NCBI RefSeq assembly: GCF_020382885.2
Contig: NC_058499.1
Span: 13,811,872-13,875,871, forward strand
From: Scatophagus argus
Lineage: Eukaryota; Chordata; Actinopteri; Scatophagidae
Reading direction: 5' to 3'
DNA: 64,000 nucleotides
How positions within the stretch are numbered: position 1 is the stretch's first letter; each line of letters begins with the position of its first letter. Below are positions 13,124 to 25,746 of the stretch, one piece after another. The translations under genes and the position numbers were made by a program. The notes below the pieces were generated by a model, which was given only the letters and a program-made list of their open reading frames with translations, made no database searches and was not told where the DNA came from.

Positions 13124-15066
13124 CCTTCCGAGTCCCTGCTGAGAGAATGAGTGGATCACACTGACATTTTCTTTCCAAGCAGTCCCAGCCAGGTGACTGC
13201 TATATTGTTTTCATGAACAGTTGTGTTTAAAAAATGGTTTATTGATAAAATGTCAAATGTACAAGTGCCTGTACATAAAATATGTAGCACAGAAGACAAT
13301 AACACATCCCAGGGAACACTGCAGTAAGAAACATCTAATCATCAAGCTTAAAAATTCTGGGTTTTAGCTGACAGTAGAGATTAAGCTTTGCAGGCTTTGG
13401 TCAGTACATCTAGCTGCTTGAATTAATTATTTGAGATTTTGAATCAATCGTGGATCTGTTCATCAACTCAGGTTATATTTTGTTTTGGTCTCCACTGCAA
13501 AGATGAATTGTTCCAAATACAGTACAATCCTTCTAGTTAGTCTCTTCTCCAGCACAAAGACTGCTAAGACAGAGTTGTGTTCAAAGTCATTCAACATTTG
13601 GGTTAAATGGAAGGAAAATCATTTTTTCTCAAAAACTAAATTGAAATGTTTCTAGCCATTAGGACTTTTTTCACAATAGACATTTTTTGTCTGCAAAGGA
13701 GATTATGCTTCAGTCCAGTTTGATGGTTTGTTTGTCTCAAATGTATGGAGACAGAATTATGGAAAAACTACTGGCCCAATTTATATGGAATTTGGTGGAA
13801 GGGTTTAGTATGGGCCAAAAAAGAAACCATTACATTATGGATCAGATACAAATCAAGGGCAGGTGGGGCGGGTGAGCTAGACACCGAATAAGGAAAGGGA
13901 GGAGCATTAGTGAGAACAAAGCAGTGAATAAGAGAAATAAAATATTGTTTTTATTTTTTATTTTCTTTTATTTTACCAGGTCATGCACATGTCTGTTAAG
14001 ACTCAGGAGGTCTGAGGTATGCTGATATCCTACTGCAGCTAAAACAGAAACAACGGCTCATGGCAGAAGTTAACATTATGAATTAGCAGTGCACACTGTA
14101 GCTGGTTCTGGTTGCTGTAAAACACCAGGGAACCGTACTGACACTGAGCTGACAGAGAGCAGTAAGTCTGTCTGTTGGGGTTAGTTAATATACACAATAA
14201 TATACACAATATATATATATATATCCAATGTATGTCCTTCTTCCAAACTTCCACTGATTTCTGTTGTAATTCAAACTAGTGGAGTGTGATCCCTGAGAGT
14301 CAGGAATTTTTTGGGGGGCTATATGACATTTCAAACACAGATGGGCTTTCACAGGTAACAGAGGTAACAGTGAAGACAATTTATTAGACAATGATGAAAC
14401 ATCACAGCATTATGTCCTAATTAGCCTAAATGAGTCATGGGTAGGTTAGGTTTAGGCACAAAAACCCTTAATTAATGGTTGGGAAAATATCTTATTTTGT
14501 CTTGTTTTGTTGCCATAAATACATCTGGAAACTATGTGAATGTGTCACTCAAAATATGTGCTTTTGATACCACAGAGACACCAGCAAAATGTCAGAGCAG
14601 TCAGTTTTTTGGTTGTTTGAAAGGGTCTCAAACGCTGGTCTTTTCTCACATCACCACCATTTTCTCCACCTCCCAAGACGTAAATCACCTCACATACTTG
14701 TAATCTGAACATGATATGACACAAGCAGTATTATAACGTTAATGTAGTATGTATGAAAACTGAAAACAAAAGTAACATGTACTTTGTTTGCAAAAATGTC
14801 AAAGAACAAGAATTTATCAAGTGACAACTGTCTTCGCCTGCACTGTCCTGAGGCTTGCACTACAAAGCAGGATTTTGAGAGCTACTGTAACTTCACATTT
14901 CCGGGGTACATCCAGTGGTAATTTATGCTGCACCACTCACCTTCTCTGGCTAACGTATATGAACCCTTTCCCCACCAGTCATCGAAGATCCCATGGATTC
15001 AGTATGAAGGTCATGAGATGGTGTTTGGAGACCTAAAAAGCCTTTTGGCTTTTCCTGCCTATTTTT

Positions 15067-15108
15067 ATATGAGAGATATGGATTCTCATCAAAGGGAATC
15101 TCTCATAT
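15067..15108. repeat. Perfect 11-bp inverted repeat, 20-nt loop
   Basis: ATATGAGAGAT (15067-15077) and ATCTCTCATAT (15098-15108). This could form a short hairpin. No transcription unit or element is recognisable around it. Confidence 0.7.
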
Positions 15109-16909
15109 GTCAGCTTCTTGAACCATATGCTAGCTGCACGTGTTGTACCTATAAGATATGAAAGTAAGCCTACTTACCCTTTTGAATTATGTTTTTATAT
15201 TTATTTTTTATTTGGTCTCAAGCCCATTTGACACTGCCAGGATTGCAGCCGAAGGAATAATACTAAAATTGTCATAAGAAGAGATCAAAGGGAGGCCATT
15301 AATTGTGCGTTTCATTAATTTAATGGAATGCACAATTTTTCGCTATAGTCAGATCTACTCATGATCTACTCAAACTAAAGTACAGAAGGATTAGAAAGTA
15401 TTGTTTATACTCTTAAAGGCACCCATTCTTATCTATAAATTTTCATACAGTACTAAAACTTTGTTAATCAAGTCTTTATTATTTGCTAATTTATTGTTTA
15501 TTTATTTGCTATAATACAATTGATGTGCAATGTACCCTGATTTTATACACATAAATATGCACTTGAAATGCACTTGTTAAATGTTGTCTGTGAAGGGCTA
15601 CAGAAGTAGCACAAATTTGATAATTTCATGACAAATTTATTGTTTTAAATTGATTTGCAGTGAAAATGAATAGGAAAAGATGACTGAGTGGAATAGTGAA
15701 CATAATATCAATAAAACATGCAATATAAAAAAGAATCAGTATGAAAACAGTTATTAGGAATGTTAAGTCAATATAGAAAGAACAAAACCTGGCAAACACA
15801 CGGATACAGGCTTTAGAATTGCATACAAGACCAGTGTTTTTGAGTTTCAAAATATGAACACATCCAGACATGAATTTACAGATGGGAAAATACCTCCCAG
15901 CCCTGTAGCTCAACATTGTAACTCAATATGGGACATACACCTCAAAGACATGAGTGGTATATGATGTTCTCACTGTACTGTACCGACAGTAATGTTAGAT
16001 ACACCAAAGCAAGGACAAAATAAATACGAATATTTGATCTATACATAAACAAAACACACAGGACTGGCTCCTGGGGAGCAATACTGCTGACAGATGTCTT
16101 CAAGAAAAAATAGCTCATATAGAGTTTTCTTCTATTAATATGTGTGGGCATATTCTCAATAGATTTACAGCAAAACAAACAAACACTGTTGATAGAATAT
16201 CAATCTCCTTTTTCCTTCTCCAGTGACTATCCTTTGGGTATTCCAGCCAAGTTTGCTGTTTTGCTTTGTTTGTTCACTTTTGGTTTTTAGGCCAGCATTT
16301 CATCATCCATCACACTACAAGGCACAGTATAAAATCATTCCATCTGCCACTTGACAAAGAGCTTCATTCTTTTTCCTCTGAGTGATGCAACTTTATCAAT
16401 ATTTGCCGAACTGTGGGACACTGAATGCTTATACAAGCGATGATGTATGGTATTGCTGTAATATTGCTGAGAAGTGAATTACGTTCCCTCAGTGGCTCCT
16501 GTTTTCTTGTCCTACTCAGCAGGTACGCAACGCAGATCATTTAGGTCAAACTTGGAGGCTGAAGACATATCCTGACTGTAGCTTTTGCTCAATTTTACCA
16601 TCCTGTAGCTCTTATCTAGTAATTACTGGAGGGATCTTGTTAGATGTCCACATTCCACCCCAGTCAATAGCTTTTCTGCTAATTCACTCCCTGAACAATG
16701 AACTCATTTAGAATGCTCTCTTAAGGTAATTAACGGAACTTGGCATTGATATGGATACTTCTGGGCTGACCTGTTCATAGCTACTTCATAGATTTAGTAT
16801 TGCTACATCAAAACTAAGGCCATAGTATCATAAATAATAAATATCAGTGTCATCAATAAATAATTATACAAATTTAGTCTACACACACAAAAGATTTTAC
16901 AGCCATGTT

Positions 16910-17075
16910 ACAGTGGTGGTTTTGTGCTAAATCTGCAAATGTCAGCATGCTAAAGTGCTCACAGTGACAATCCTAACATGCTGATGTTAAGCAAGTGTAG
17001 TGTTCACCACCTTTGTTTAGTGCGTTAGCATGCTAATTAGCATAAAACAGAAAGTGTAGCTGAGGTTAATAGTAA
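16910..17075 (+). repeat. Interspersed MITE-like repeat rich in GCATGCTAA motifs
   Basis: The segment GTCAGCATGCTAAAGTGCTC...AACATGCTGATG...GTTAGCATGCTAATTAGCAT...GTGTAGCTGAGG resembles a repeat seen many times in teleost genomes. Termini were not resolved. Confidence 0.5.
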
Positions 17076-20000
17076 TTAGATTAGATGCTCAGCTTTTGGT
17101 CACGGTGGTGAAAGTGCATCAGTACAGTTTTGAAGTACTTATACTTGACTTTTTCCATTTAATGTTAATTTAGACTTTGACGCCATTAAAATAAACATTG
17201 TGTAAGTACTGCACTACATTTATTTCATGAATTTAGTCGCTAATTACTTTACCGATTCAGATTACTAATGCAAAATGTTATCAATAAATAAAAAATGTTA
17301 CTGTAGATTAAACTAGTCAACAATATATAAAGGCATTAAAATCACCACATTTTCATTTTATATCACAATACTTTATCTTTATCACACACTTTTATCTAAA
17401 GTGACTTATAATAAGTGCATTCGACAATTAGCACACAATCTAAAAACTAGAAGAATCAAGTTCTGAAATACACGTAAATCCACATGGCCAGTCTTTTCTT
17501 GAAATTGAGGTGCTGCTACTTTAGTTACAGAAGCTCTTTTGCTGTGTGTGGGACAAGGACCAAACATCTCTGAGTGCATTCCTATCTTACTTGACCACAC
17601 GGACATTCAATTGTTCAGATAGCTTAGTGGAATTCTAATCGAGGAGAACTATGGTAATCGTACATGGACAAGTATAATACACGAAACAAGATACTACAAA
17701 GGATTACTAGGAATCTTATAGATAATTTAAAATGGGTGAATTTTAATAGTTATGCATTAAAGATGTATGAAATGTATAAAGAGCATGTTGGACAGTGTGC
17801 CTCAACATGTTTGAATACAGATACTAAAGTTCAGTAACGTTCAGACTGGATATGTGGGTTATGTATCAGGTCCATTCTGACATTTCAACAAGGTGGCTCA
17901 TTTAAACTCCCATCTTCACGTTGTTCCCTGCAGCTTCTGCTGTAGCTGCAACACAGTAACTGCTGAGCTGCTGTTTCTCAGTCCAGCATCCCTCCATCCT
18001 TGCGTAATCAACATATTAAGATTGTAGAGCTCCACAGGGTTGTCTGTTGAATTTATGTATTGAGGATCTCACATGTGAATCTTCTGGGTGCTCTTCTCTG
18101 TGGAATCATCAGCATGTCGTGTGGAAATCTGCAGCAGAGAGCAAACCAGAGGTGCCATGTGGCCAGTAAATGACTCTGACTTCATTAGAAGTGTGTTCCT
18201 TACTGAACATACATTGTGGAATGGTGTTTTGAGCTTCAAACTAGACAAGTGTGTATGTGGGTTGGTGTCTTTTAGTAACTGTGCATTGTGTGTACACATT
18301 GCAGGCTCAGCAGATTCCAGTCTTCACAGACTATTGGCTTATACAACAGCATTACTCTCCTCTTTAATATCTTCAGTTAATGCGAGTCTCTAGCTAATTG
18401 AAAATGAACTAGTCTATGTCTCCCTGCAGTGCCTTTATAATGCTGTTAAAGAGACACACACCCTCTCGATGCAGGACGAACATCAGAAACCTCCTACTGT
18501 ATGCAAAGAATAGCTCGCTCTTGCGAATAAATCAATAAATTCTTTAGTGGAGAGGCACTATATCAGGTGAAGCTGTTGTACTTTTATTCCTCACCAAAAA
18601 AGAACAACTGATAAATCAGGAATATGTGGAGATAAAACCACACATAAAGCCAGAGCAGAGCACACGTCTCCAGTGGCAGTGATTTACAGCAGGCCGAGCT
18701 AAACTGCTTACCGTCAAGAGCTGTAATGGATGCCAGCGTCTGCTCTTAATTTCTGTGGCTGAGGATAGATATTGCTGCTGTTATTTTCTCCCAAGGCGAT
18801 TTCACTGATGTCTCCCAAGGTACCCTACTGTGTTATATTTGAACCATATGGGTGCAAAATGGTGCAATTAAAAACACGCTGCAAGCCTCTGAAATTGATC
18901 ACTAAGACAGGCAATTTTGGTTTCAATAAGCACTGTAATATAGAAAATGTCTACTGTTTCTCCTACTGTGGATCTCATGATGAGTCCTGAGAACTGAGAT
19001 AAGAGATGAGCTGGAAAATTCAGAGTACGAAAAATAGATCTGGTGTTAAAGATGGAAGCTGTAATTAGTGTGTTAGGATTGAAGGATGTGCAGATGAGCA
19101 CATGAGAGGAGCAAAGAAGTGCTCTTCCTCTTTCACTGTAAGAAGCATTGTCTCTGCCACACTGGAAACAAATATAACTAAATTGTTTTCACATGGTGGC
19201 AATACTGATCGTGGCTAAGATATGAGATTGTGTAAAGTGCTACAGTGAGTATGCATATTTGCAAACATAGTTATTTACAACTTGCAGAAGGCTCATGCTT
19301 TGTCAGTTCCTCAGGGGGAAAAAAGGCTTACATAAGCCGCACCATACTTTATGGATGTACTGCAACAGGTTTGTCTCCAGATAGTGCTCCCTCCTGCCAT
19401 CTGCTGTTTGTGGAGCCCTTTGCAGCTTCTTCAAACACCACTTCAGGTCTTCACTTCACCCCTGCTCTCATTGTCTGCACATCTCTGCTTGTCACAAGAA
19501 ATCCAACAGTCATCTATCTAAAGCAGAGCATGTAAATCCTACAAAAAAAAAAAAAAAAAAAAAAAAGAAGGTCATTGTGTACATTAATCAATTCCCAATT
19601 TTCAACAGCAGGAATGAGAAAAAAGGCACAGACTCCACCCCACTATTTCCAACTGCTCCAATAAAAGACACAAGCATAATACCAAACTACGCCACCAGGT
19701 TAGGAAGTGAGAAAGGCTTCTTCAACCTGTACTGTTCCAAGGATGATGCAACCCAGTTCTCTATTATATGCAGGTCTCCTAAATAACCAGTAGATGGCAT
19801 CAGCAGTTTAAGATTAGCACTTGTGGCCACAAAACTCACTATCATCACAGAGTATAATAATAGCTGTTGGATCAGACATGGCCATTGTAAATACTGCTAT
19901 TTTATTCAAGTCAAGCCACTGCAGCATCAAAGTAGCTAAAACTATTATTATTATAATTATTATTATTGTTATTATTATTATTATTATTACTTGACTATAT

Positions 20001-20499
20001 CAGTGTTTTATGATTTTGATTCTGGTGCCATGAAACAAGGAATGCTACAATGTCTATGACAGAAGCCTGAAAACAACAGTGATTCTAGCATCTCAATGCA
20101 GAGATGCTAAGACACATTAATAAATAAAGTACCGTGCAATAGTAACAGCACACGTGAGCGGTTTTTCATGCCTCACCTTTGCTCTGTGAGTAATAATCTG
20201 GGACTTCAAGGGACAAACCAGATGATGCAGTTTCAATGTCCAGCTGGCATATTGCAAGTCAGAAGAGCAAAACATGGCCTTGCAGTGAAATCATCTTCTC
20301 TCATGCTTTCTATCATCCCAGCGAGCATTTCTTGATTACAATGAATGAACGAGTGAGTGAGTGAATGTATGAATGAACAGTGTGTTTTTGTAAGATGAAT
20401 GAACGGCTATAGAGGCCACCTCGCAGCCACAGGCAGAGCTCCATTGTAGGCGATGGGTGGGCCTTTTTGATGGCTGTTAACTAGGTTTGGGGTCTTGCG
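17076..20499. other. Gene-free stretch
   Basis: It contains a poly(A) tract (19.54 kb) and a TTA-rich run (19.94-19.99 kb). No exon or RNA gene was recognised. Confidence 0.55.
19541..19567. repeat. Poly(A) tract
   Basis: A run of about 25 adenines. It could be a retroposon tail, but the upstream sequence is not recognisable as one. Confidence 0.9.
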
Positions 20500-20650
20500 C
20501 CTCTCCTCCCACACCCCACTGCTGGCTGGGCTGGATGACCGCTCTTTTGCTATTTTTATCCCCGTGGTGCTGTTTCTGTTTCTCAGCCAGCCAGCCAGCA
20601 GAGAGGAGAGCAGAGGTGCGGGCGTCTCTCATCTAACCCCCCCCCCCCCG

Positions 20651-20685
<35 letters not shown>

Positions 20686-21490
20686 GCTCTCTCTCTCTCT
20701 CTCTCTCTCTCTCTATTTCCAAAAATAGCAGTGAGTCGTGATCAGCTCGTCCTTGAGAGACAGAAAGAGAGAGAGAGAGAGATGGGGGGGGGCTGTATTA
20801 TTGCTTAGAATCAGAGGAGGGGTTATGGATTGATACAAATAGTCACCCCCGCCAAGCCAACCCCAGCGCAGGCTGAATTAATGTGTTGCTATTTTTGGGA
20901 GCCCCGTGTTTCCAGGGGAGACCTAATGACGCAATGACGTCAATGCGGGTCAATCGCAGACTGGAGGAATTGAGTGGCTTCCATTTGGAGCTTTTGCAGT
21001 ATTTCCTACAGAAAGGATGGAAACGAGTACAAAATGGAAGTGTATTTCCTCAAAAATGCATCGCAAATAGAGGTGAATCAAAATGCAGAAGTGAAAATGA
21101 TCACAGTGGCATCACGTCGCCCCAACCCTTCGAGCATCAGCGATAGTAAGGGAGGTGTGTATATAAGGATGCTTTTTTTCCTCCTCATCCACAGCGCATC
21201 TGTGGGATGATACCTGTCAGTGACTAGCTTTGTGGAATAACATTTTCGAGAACATTTTATTGTGTGTTGGTTTGATTTGATGTACAGTTTGTTCTTCGTA
21301 TGATCTTTATGTGAACGTATTGTGTTGTTTTCCCTGCGCGACGCTATATGTGCTGTCTATCTCTCTGCCATTGGCTACATGAGATTATCCTCTGTTTTAT
21401 TTGCATTTTCTGTTTCTTTTTTTTTTTCTCCCAAGGGCTTTACACAATCCCGACCTGTTCCAAGCGCTCGCATCGAGACGCACGGAGGTA
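20500..21490 (+). promoter_or_regulatory. Candidate promoter/enhancer block of the pri-mir-129 transcript
   Basis: The block differs from its AT-rich flanks. It carries CTATTTTTAT (20550-20559), CCGTGGTGCTG (20562-20572, identical to half of an RE1/REST site), CCAAAAATAG (20719-20728) and its reverse complement CTATTTTTGG (20889-20898; both MEF2/CArG-like), a TGACGCAAT element (20927-20935) and a perfect palindromic CRE TGACGTCA (20935-20942). A TATA box TATATAAG follows at 21160-21167. A start near 21190 and a donor-like GAG|GTAACG near 21487 are plausible. No coding gene follows, and the mir-129 hairpin is 2.7 kb downstream on the same strand. The link to mir-129 is inference. Confidence 0.45.
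20636..20780. repeat. Poly(C), (CA)n, (CT)n and (GA)n cluster in the candidate mir-129 promoter block
   Basis: C10, (CA)17, (CT)13, a 30-bp spacer with a CCAAAAATAG box and then (GA)n occur in succession. The CT and GA runs are inverted and could pair; they flank the CArG/MEF2-like box. Confidence 0.9.
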
Positions 21491-21760
21491 ACGAGCACCT
21501 TCTCCCTCATCTCACATTTCATTAAATTATACAGCTACTGGCCATTTATTCTTGCATTTTACATGATTGTGTTCGTGTGCCGCAGTTTTGTGTTTAAATT
21601 GCTGGTCATGAGTCGTGTGCTAGGAAGAGGAACATCAGTTGTTGTAGCTCGAGATTGTGCGCGTCATGGTTGCTCGCAGCTCGGCGACCTGCCGACGCGC
21701 ACAGCCAAACGTTGGTGATGCGTGGAGATTTCGTCTTTTCCAAAACTTTGAATTCGCCTG
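21440..21760. promoter_or_regulatory. CpG-dense stretch downstream of the candidate promoter
   Basis: CpG dinucleotides are clustered here (for example around 21455-21490 and 21650-21715), whereas most of the first 30 kb is CpG-poor. This is consistent with an unmethylated CpG-island-like region over a first exon or intron. Several short open frames through it have no recognisable domain. Confidence 0.4.
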
Positions 21761-22004
21761 TGGATTATCCCTTTACAGTGAAAGTTCAACGTGCTTTGTG
21801 GAGTGTTCGTGGTGTTATTTCTGTGTTTACTATTTCCGATTGTGAGCACATCCTTCATTAGAGGTGGGCTATTTTTCAGTGGGTAGTAAGTATGCTACTG
21901 GCCAGGTGACGTGGGTATTGGCAGGATGAATTGACAGTGCAACCCCTTGCTACAAGAAAAACCCCAAGAGAGATGCATGTTGCATGCAGCAAGAGGATGG
22001 TGTT

Positions 22005-22044
<40 letters not shown>

Positions 22045-23865
22045 CACACTCTCTATCTCACACACACACATACACACACACACACATTGTCGGACACAGT
22101 TCAGACAGACAAACGCACAAACAGACACACACAGACACACACACACATGCACAGTGTCGTGAGAGGAGGTGGTGGGGGGATTTTAGGGCGTATACCGGCA
22201 GGGCTGGTGTGAGGTTTTCAGAACCATGGACAGCTCACATAAAGCTCATCAGATGTGATCCAGTGTCTTCTGTCCGCACTGGCTGCATTGTCTTTGTTTG
22301 ACAATAAAACAGCCCAGATAACTCTGTCTGTCATTGTCGAGTGAGCATATTTTCCAGAACAGTAATATGAATATTTTACCTCAATTATATGCTGCACAAA
22401 TGACTTTGTTTTACATTTTCCTGTAAGTTTTTTGCTATTTGCATTTGCACCTGCGTGGAATTATGTCAGCTGTCCACGATGGGTAAGACGTGCATTTGAA
22501 GATGTAATCATAATGTTGCTTTGTGTAATATTCAGCTGGATAAATAATCTCTATGAATATTTGTGTTCATACACCAGCTTTACGTCAACTTGTGCTCCAC
22601 AGAAAAAGTGGGTCCACATTTAGCACCCGACCACCTCAAATCTAGATTTTCCTTTTCTGGCTTTGTTCCTATACACAGTTTCACACAAAATGTGCTCATC
22701 TTTTTTACTCCTTTACTCTGATTCACAAACAGTACATCATTCTCGTTTTCTATCAGAAACTCTTGAAACTCGTGATCTGGGACATTTCAGTGTTATTCAC
22801 GGGTGCCCTGGTGTCACTGAGTTCTTTTTGTTCACAGAGTCCCCCCCCCCCCTTTGCTAGTTACTGGTGAGCTTAAGCTGTGATGAAGGTAAATCACAAA
22901 GAGAAATTTAGGAGGCTGCGTAGAAACCACTATTTCATAAATATTACAATTATAATTCCTTTCATCTTGCTTTTTTTGTCACTGTTTCATTGACATGCAT
23001 TTGTATTGGTTAGGTGTAGGGAATCTTTTTCTACACAGTCTTTGGACTCACTCAGATTTTACTATATTAATGAAAACAGTGAGTATAGAATCATCAATGA
23101 GTGATTTTATGCATGTTAACATCAGTGTATTCTACCTTAGACCTCGGGCTCAGCCAGTAACCCAAAATCTAAAATCATGTAAGTGTGTGTAATTGTTCGT
23201 CAAATTTCTCTATTCAAAACCAAAAAAAATGATTATTTTTTATTATTTGCAGTTCATCTGTTTTAGAACATTAAAATTCATTGATTAAACAAAAGCAATT
23301 TGGACAAAAAAATGGAAGAAGAGCTAACATTAATTGTACAAACATTTAGGTGACATCAGGACAATAACATTTTACTTTAAAAAGTGGTGTTATTAATGTT
23401 TTCACATCCACGTGGACTTGAACATATTTACACAAAAACCACATGCTTTTGTGTTACCTTTATGCTTCTTGCAATGAAATATCTAATAAATGATACAGAC
23501 ACCAGACACCGACTGAGGCCTGCAGGAATAGGTCGTAGTGGAAATGTTCATATTTTTGAGTGCATTAGCACTTCTTTGTTCTAGTTTTAGTAAATTTTGA
23601 GCTGTAATAACTAAACTGGCCAGGCAGTGGATAATAAAAAAAAAATTAGTGGTGAACGTTATCACCGTGCTCCTGCAAAGCTTGATGTTTCAGAGTCAGA
23701 TTTATACTCTACTTGAGGCATTTTAGTCCAACAATAAAAAGCAAACATGAAATCTAAATGAGGATTGTTTACTTCTGATTTCTAATTTATGTTCAGTGTC
23801 ACAGATTTTTAACTGTGTGTTTCAGATGCTGGACCAACAGTATATATTGTGGAGCGCTCTTGTTC
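21761..23865. other. Probable intron or upstream part of the pri-mir-129 transcript
   Basis: Apart from the CA cluster at 22.0-22.15 kb there is no coding signal. It lies between the candidate promoter and the mir-129 hairpin, so it is probably transcribed if that promoter is real. Confidence 0.4.
22008..22146. repeat. (CA)n microsatellite cluster
   Basis: Several CA runs are broken by CTCT and CAGA units. They generate open frames on both strands without coding value. Confidence 0.95.
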
Positions 23866-23945
23866 TTTTCAGGTCTTTTTGCGGTCTGGGCTTGCTGTCA
23901 AATGACTATCCAGGAAGCCCTTACCCCAAAAAGCATCTGCAGGGG
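23866..23945 (+). ncRNA. mir129: microRNA precursor mir-129
   Basis: The 5p arm at 23875-23895 begins CTTTTTGCGGTCTGGGC, the invariant miR-129-5p with seed UUUUUGC. The 3p arm at 23915-23936 begins AAGCCCTTACCCCAAAAAGC, matching miR-129-3p. The arms are separated by a 19-nt loop and fold into the usual hairpin. The 3p end reads AAGCAT, the form I associate with human mir-129-2-3p, although the genomic position (upstream of leptin) is that of mir-129-1. miR-129 is a brain-enriched miRNA. No host coding gene is visible, so the primary transcript is probably non-coding. Confidence 0.97.
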
Positions 23946-25738
23946 ACCGTTACGTCAAGGAAGATTTTCGGAAAATTCCCTCTTGACACTCAGTTGACGT
24001 ATTGCAAAGCCCCGTTTTTTCAGCTTGGACATCAATTCAGTGTGAGTTTTTAAGTAAACCTTTTTTATAATAAATGCATAATGAGTTAGTATTGGGTATA
24101 GTATTTTTTATGTTTTTATTTTTTTATTGTTTTTAAGAAATGTGTTGCTGTTGTCCTGTGGTTCCCATTTTGTTCATCACTACGCAGAGAGGTGCACTGT
24201 TGTTTTTCCTCCTAGTGAAGTAACTGGTTTAAACTTTTATCCAAGATGTATTTTATCCTGTTCCAATCAGTTGACCGAATTCCAGACGGTTTGTGTTTAG
24301 GCCAGCGTTGAGACCCATTTCTCTGATTCCAAGTGTGTCTGAAGCACCACATAATTTGTCCAGGAGGTGGCAGCAATGCTCAGCTGTTGTGATGACGAGG
24401 ACCTATGAGTTAAATTGGCACACAACAAATCCCTGGATACACGTGCATTTAAGATGATGACCATTATCTCGTTGATGTGATGTGTGTGTTTAGAATTATA
24501 TATGTTAGTAGTCACTGTATTTATTCAGTATTGCAACCCATTAGTCTCATAACAATGATATTGCAGTGCGTTGGTTATGAAATTTGTTTGGCTGTACAGG
24601 ACAGCAGCACATTTAAAAACAGTTGTGTCCATAACACGAATGAAAAGCTGTTTCTCGTACTGTACTGGCTTCAACAGCATTGCATGGATGACAGAGATGA
24701 ATTATGAGCTCTTGTGTATAGTTCTCTACTAAATAAACCACTTCTGCAGAAATTTGTCAGTTCCCCTTTCTTAGTCATTTCCTTTGCCAAGAAGTTCTTT
24801 CCTATCCTGTAAACAGAATAAAACACAATTAAAAAACATGAGTAAACCATTTATTTCGCCACTTGTGATTTTCCCCCCAGTAATGCACACACATTATTTA
24901 ACAATTAATCATCTATTGACTGCAAAACTGTCCATAAAGGTTGTAGAAAGAAACTCTGAGTTTCCGACATGGAATAACTTACTACCTTTGGACTCTTGTT
25001 GTGATTTGTTTGATCACTTTCTAAAGTCCTCACAGTGAGAGGACAACTTCATCTTAAATATACTGAGTGTTTTTGTCAAACTGTTAAAGTCACTTTACAT
25101 TTTTCTCCAAGAAGCAGGTATCAGGAAAAAAGCATGACTGTATTTATTCATTGTAGCCTATAATAAAGACATGAGAGCAAATGACATATAGCAGTTACTT
25201 CGGAAGACATTTGTGGTCCAATATGGAAGCAAACAGTTGTGGAAAGTTCAGTTTGTGGAAAGTAATCTTCACATTTCAGTTCAGTTCATTTCCATCAGGA
25301 CGAACTTAAAATTTTGAAACTGAACTTAATTAATCTCTGCTTTCTACTGGTTATCTTTCAAGAAGACCATATTTAAAACAGTCTCAGCAGTCACAGCATC
25401 AACAAAATCATATTCTGACACAGAAGTGTCAAACTCCAAAATCAGAAATCAGTAATGGCCTTTTATTATACATTCATTTTTAAAGTCTTTTAAACTTTGT
25501 GTTGACTTTCTTGAGTGTTTTGGTTGCTCTTGTCATGAGTTGTGGTTAATTATTCACAAATTGTTTTCCCCGGTCCAGTTGCAGCTCACCAGCTGCCTCT
25601 TCAAAAAACTCAACAGAAGAAACCCGTTTTCAGAAAGTTTGCTTTTCTATCATCTCAACAGACCATCTGCTCAGACTTGAATTTCCTGTTCAAAGAGAAA
25701 AAATGAGGGGACGCTCTCTTAAACCTTGTGGTGTGACC
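23946..25738. other. Gene-free stretch downstream of mir-129
   Basis: AT-rich. A CTCF-like CCAGGAGGTGGCAG is at 24360-24373. No exon was recognised. Confidence 0.5.
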
Positions 25739-25746
25739 CTGTAGAT

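Larger units (their letters stand above)
10151..16909. other. Gene-free stretch
   Basis: About 6.7 kb without a supported exon. It contains a CA microsatellite (13.1 kb) and a short hairpin (15.07 kb). Distal enhancers for mir-129 or the neighbouring upstream gene could lie here but cannot be recognised without comparison. Confidence 0.55.

Noticed and set aside
12781-13164. Overlapping open frames of 100-127 codons
   Set aside because: They run through a CA microsatellite and have no domain or splice support.
14925-15161. 78-codon frame with a protein-like look (SLANVYEPFPHQ...)
   Set aside because: There is no recognisable family and no splice sites flanking it in phase. The region also holds an inverted repeat, so it may be a repeat remnant.
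21895-22301. Several frames in the CA-rich region upstream of mir-129
   Set aside because: Histidine/threonine and cysteine/valine repeats reflect the microsatellite only.
23796-24053. 85-codon frame spanning the mir-129 hairpin as a coding gene
   Set aside because: The conserved content is the miRNA hairpin itself, and the peptide has no recognisable feature.
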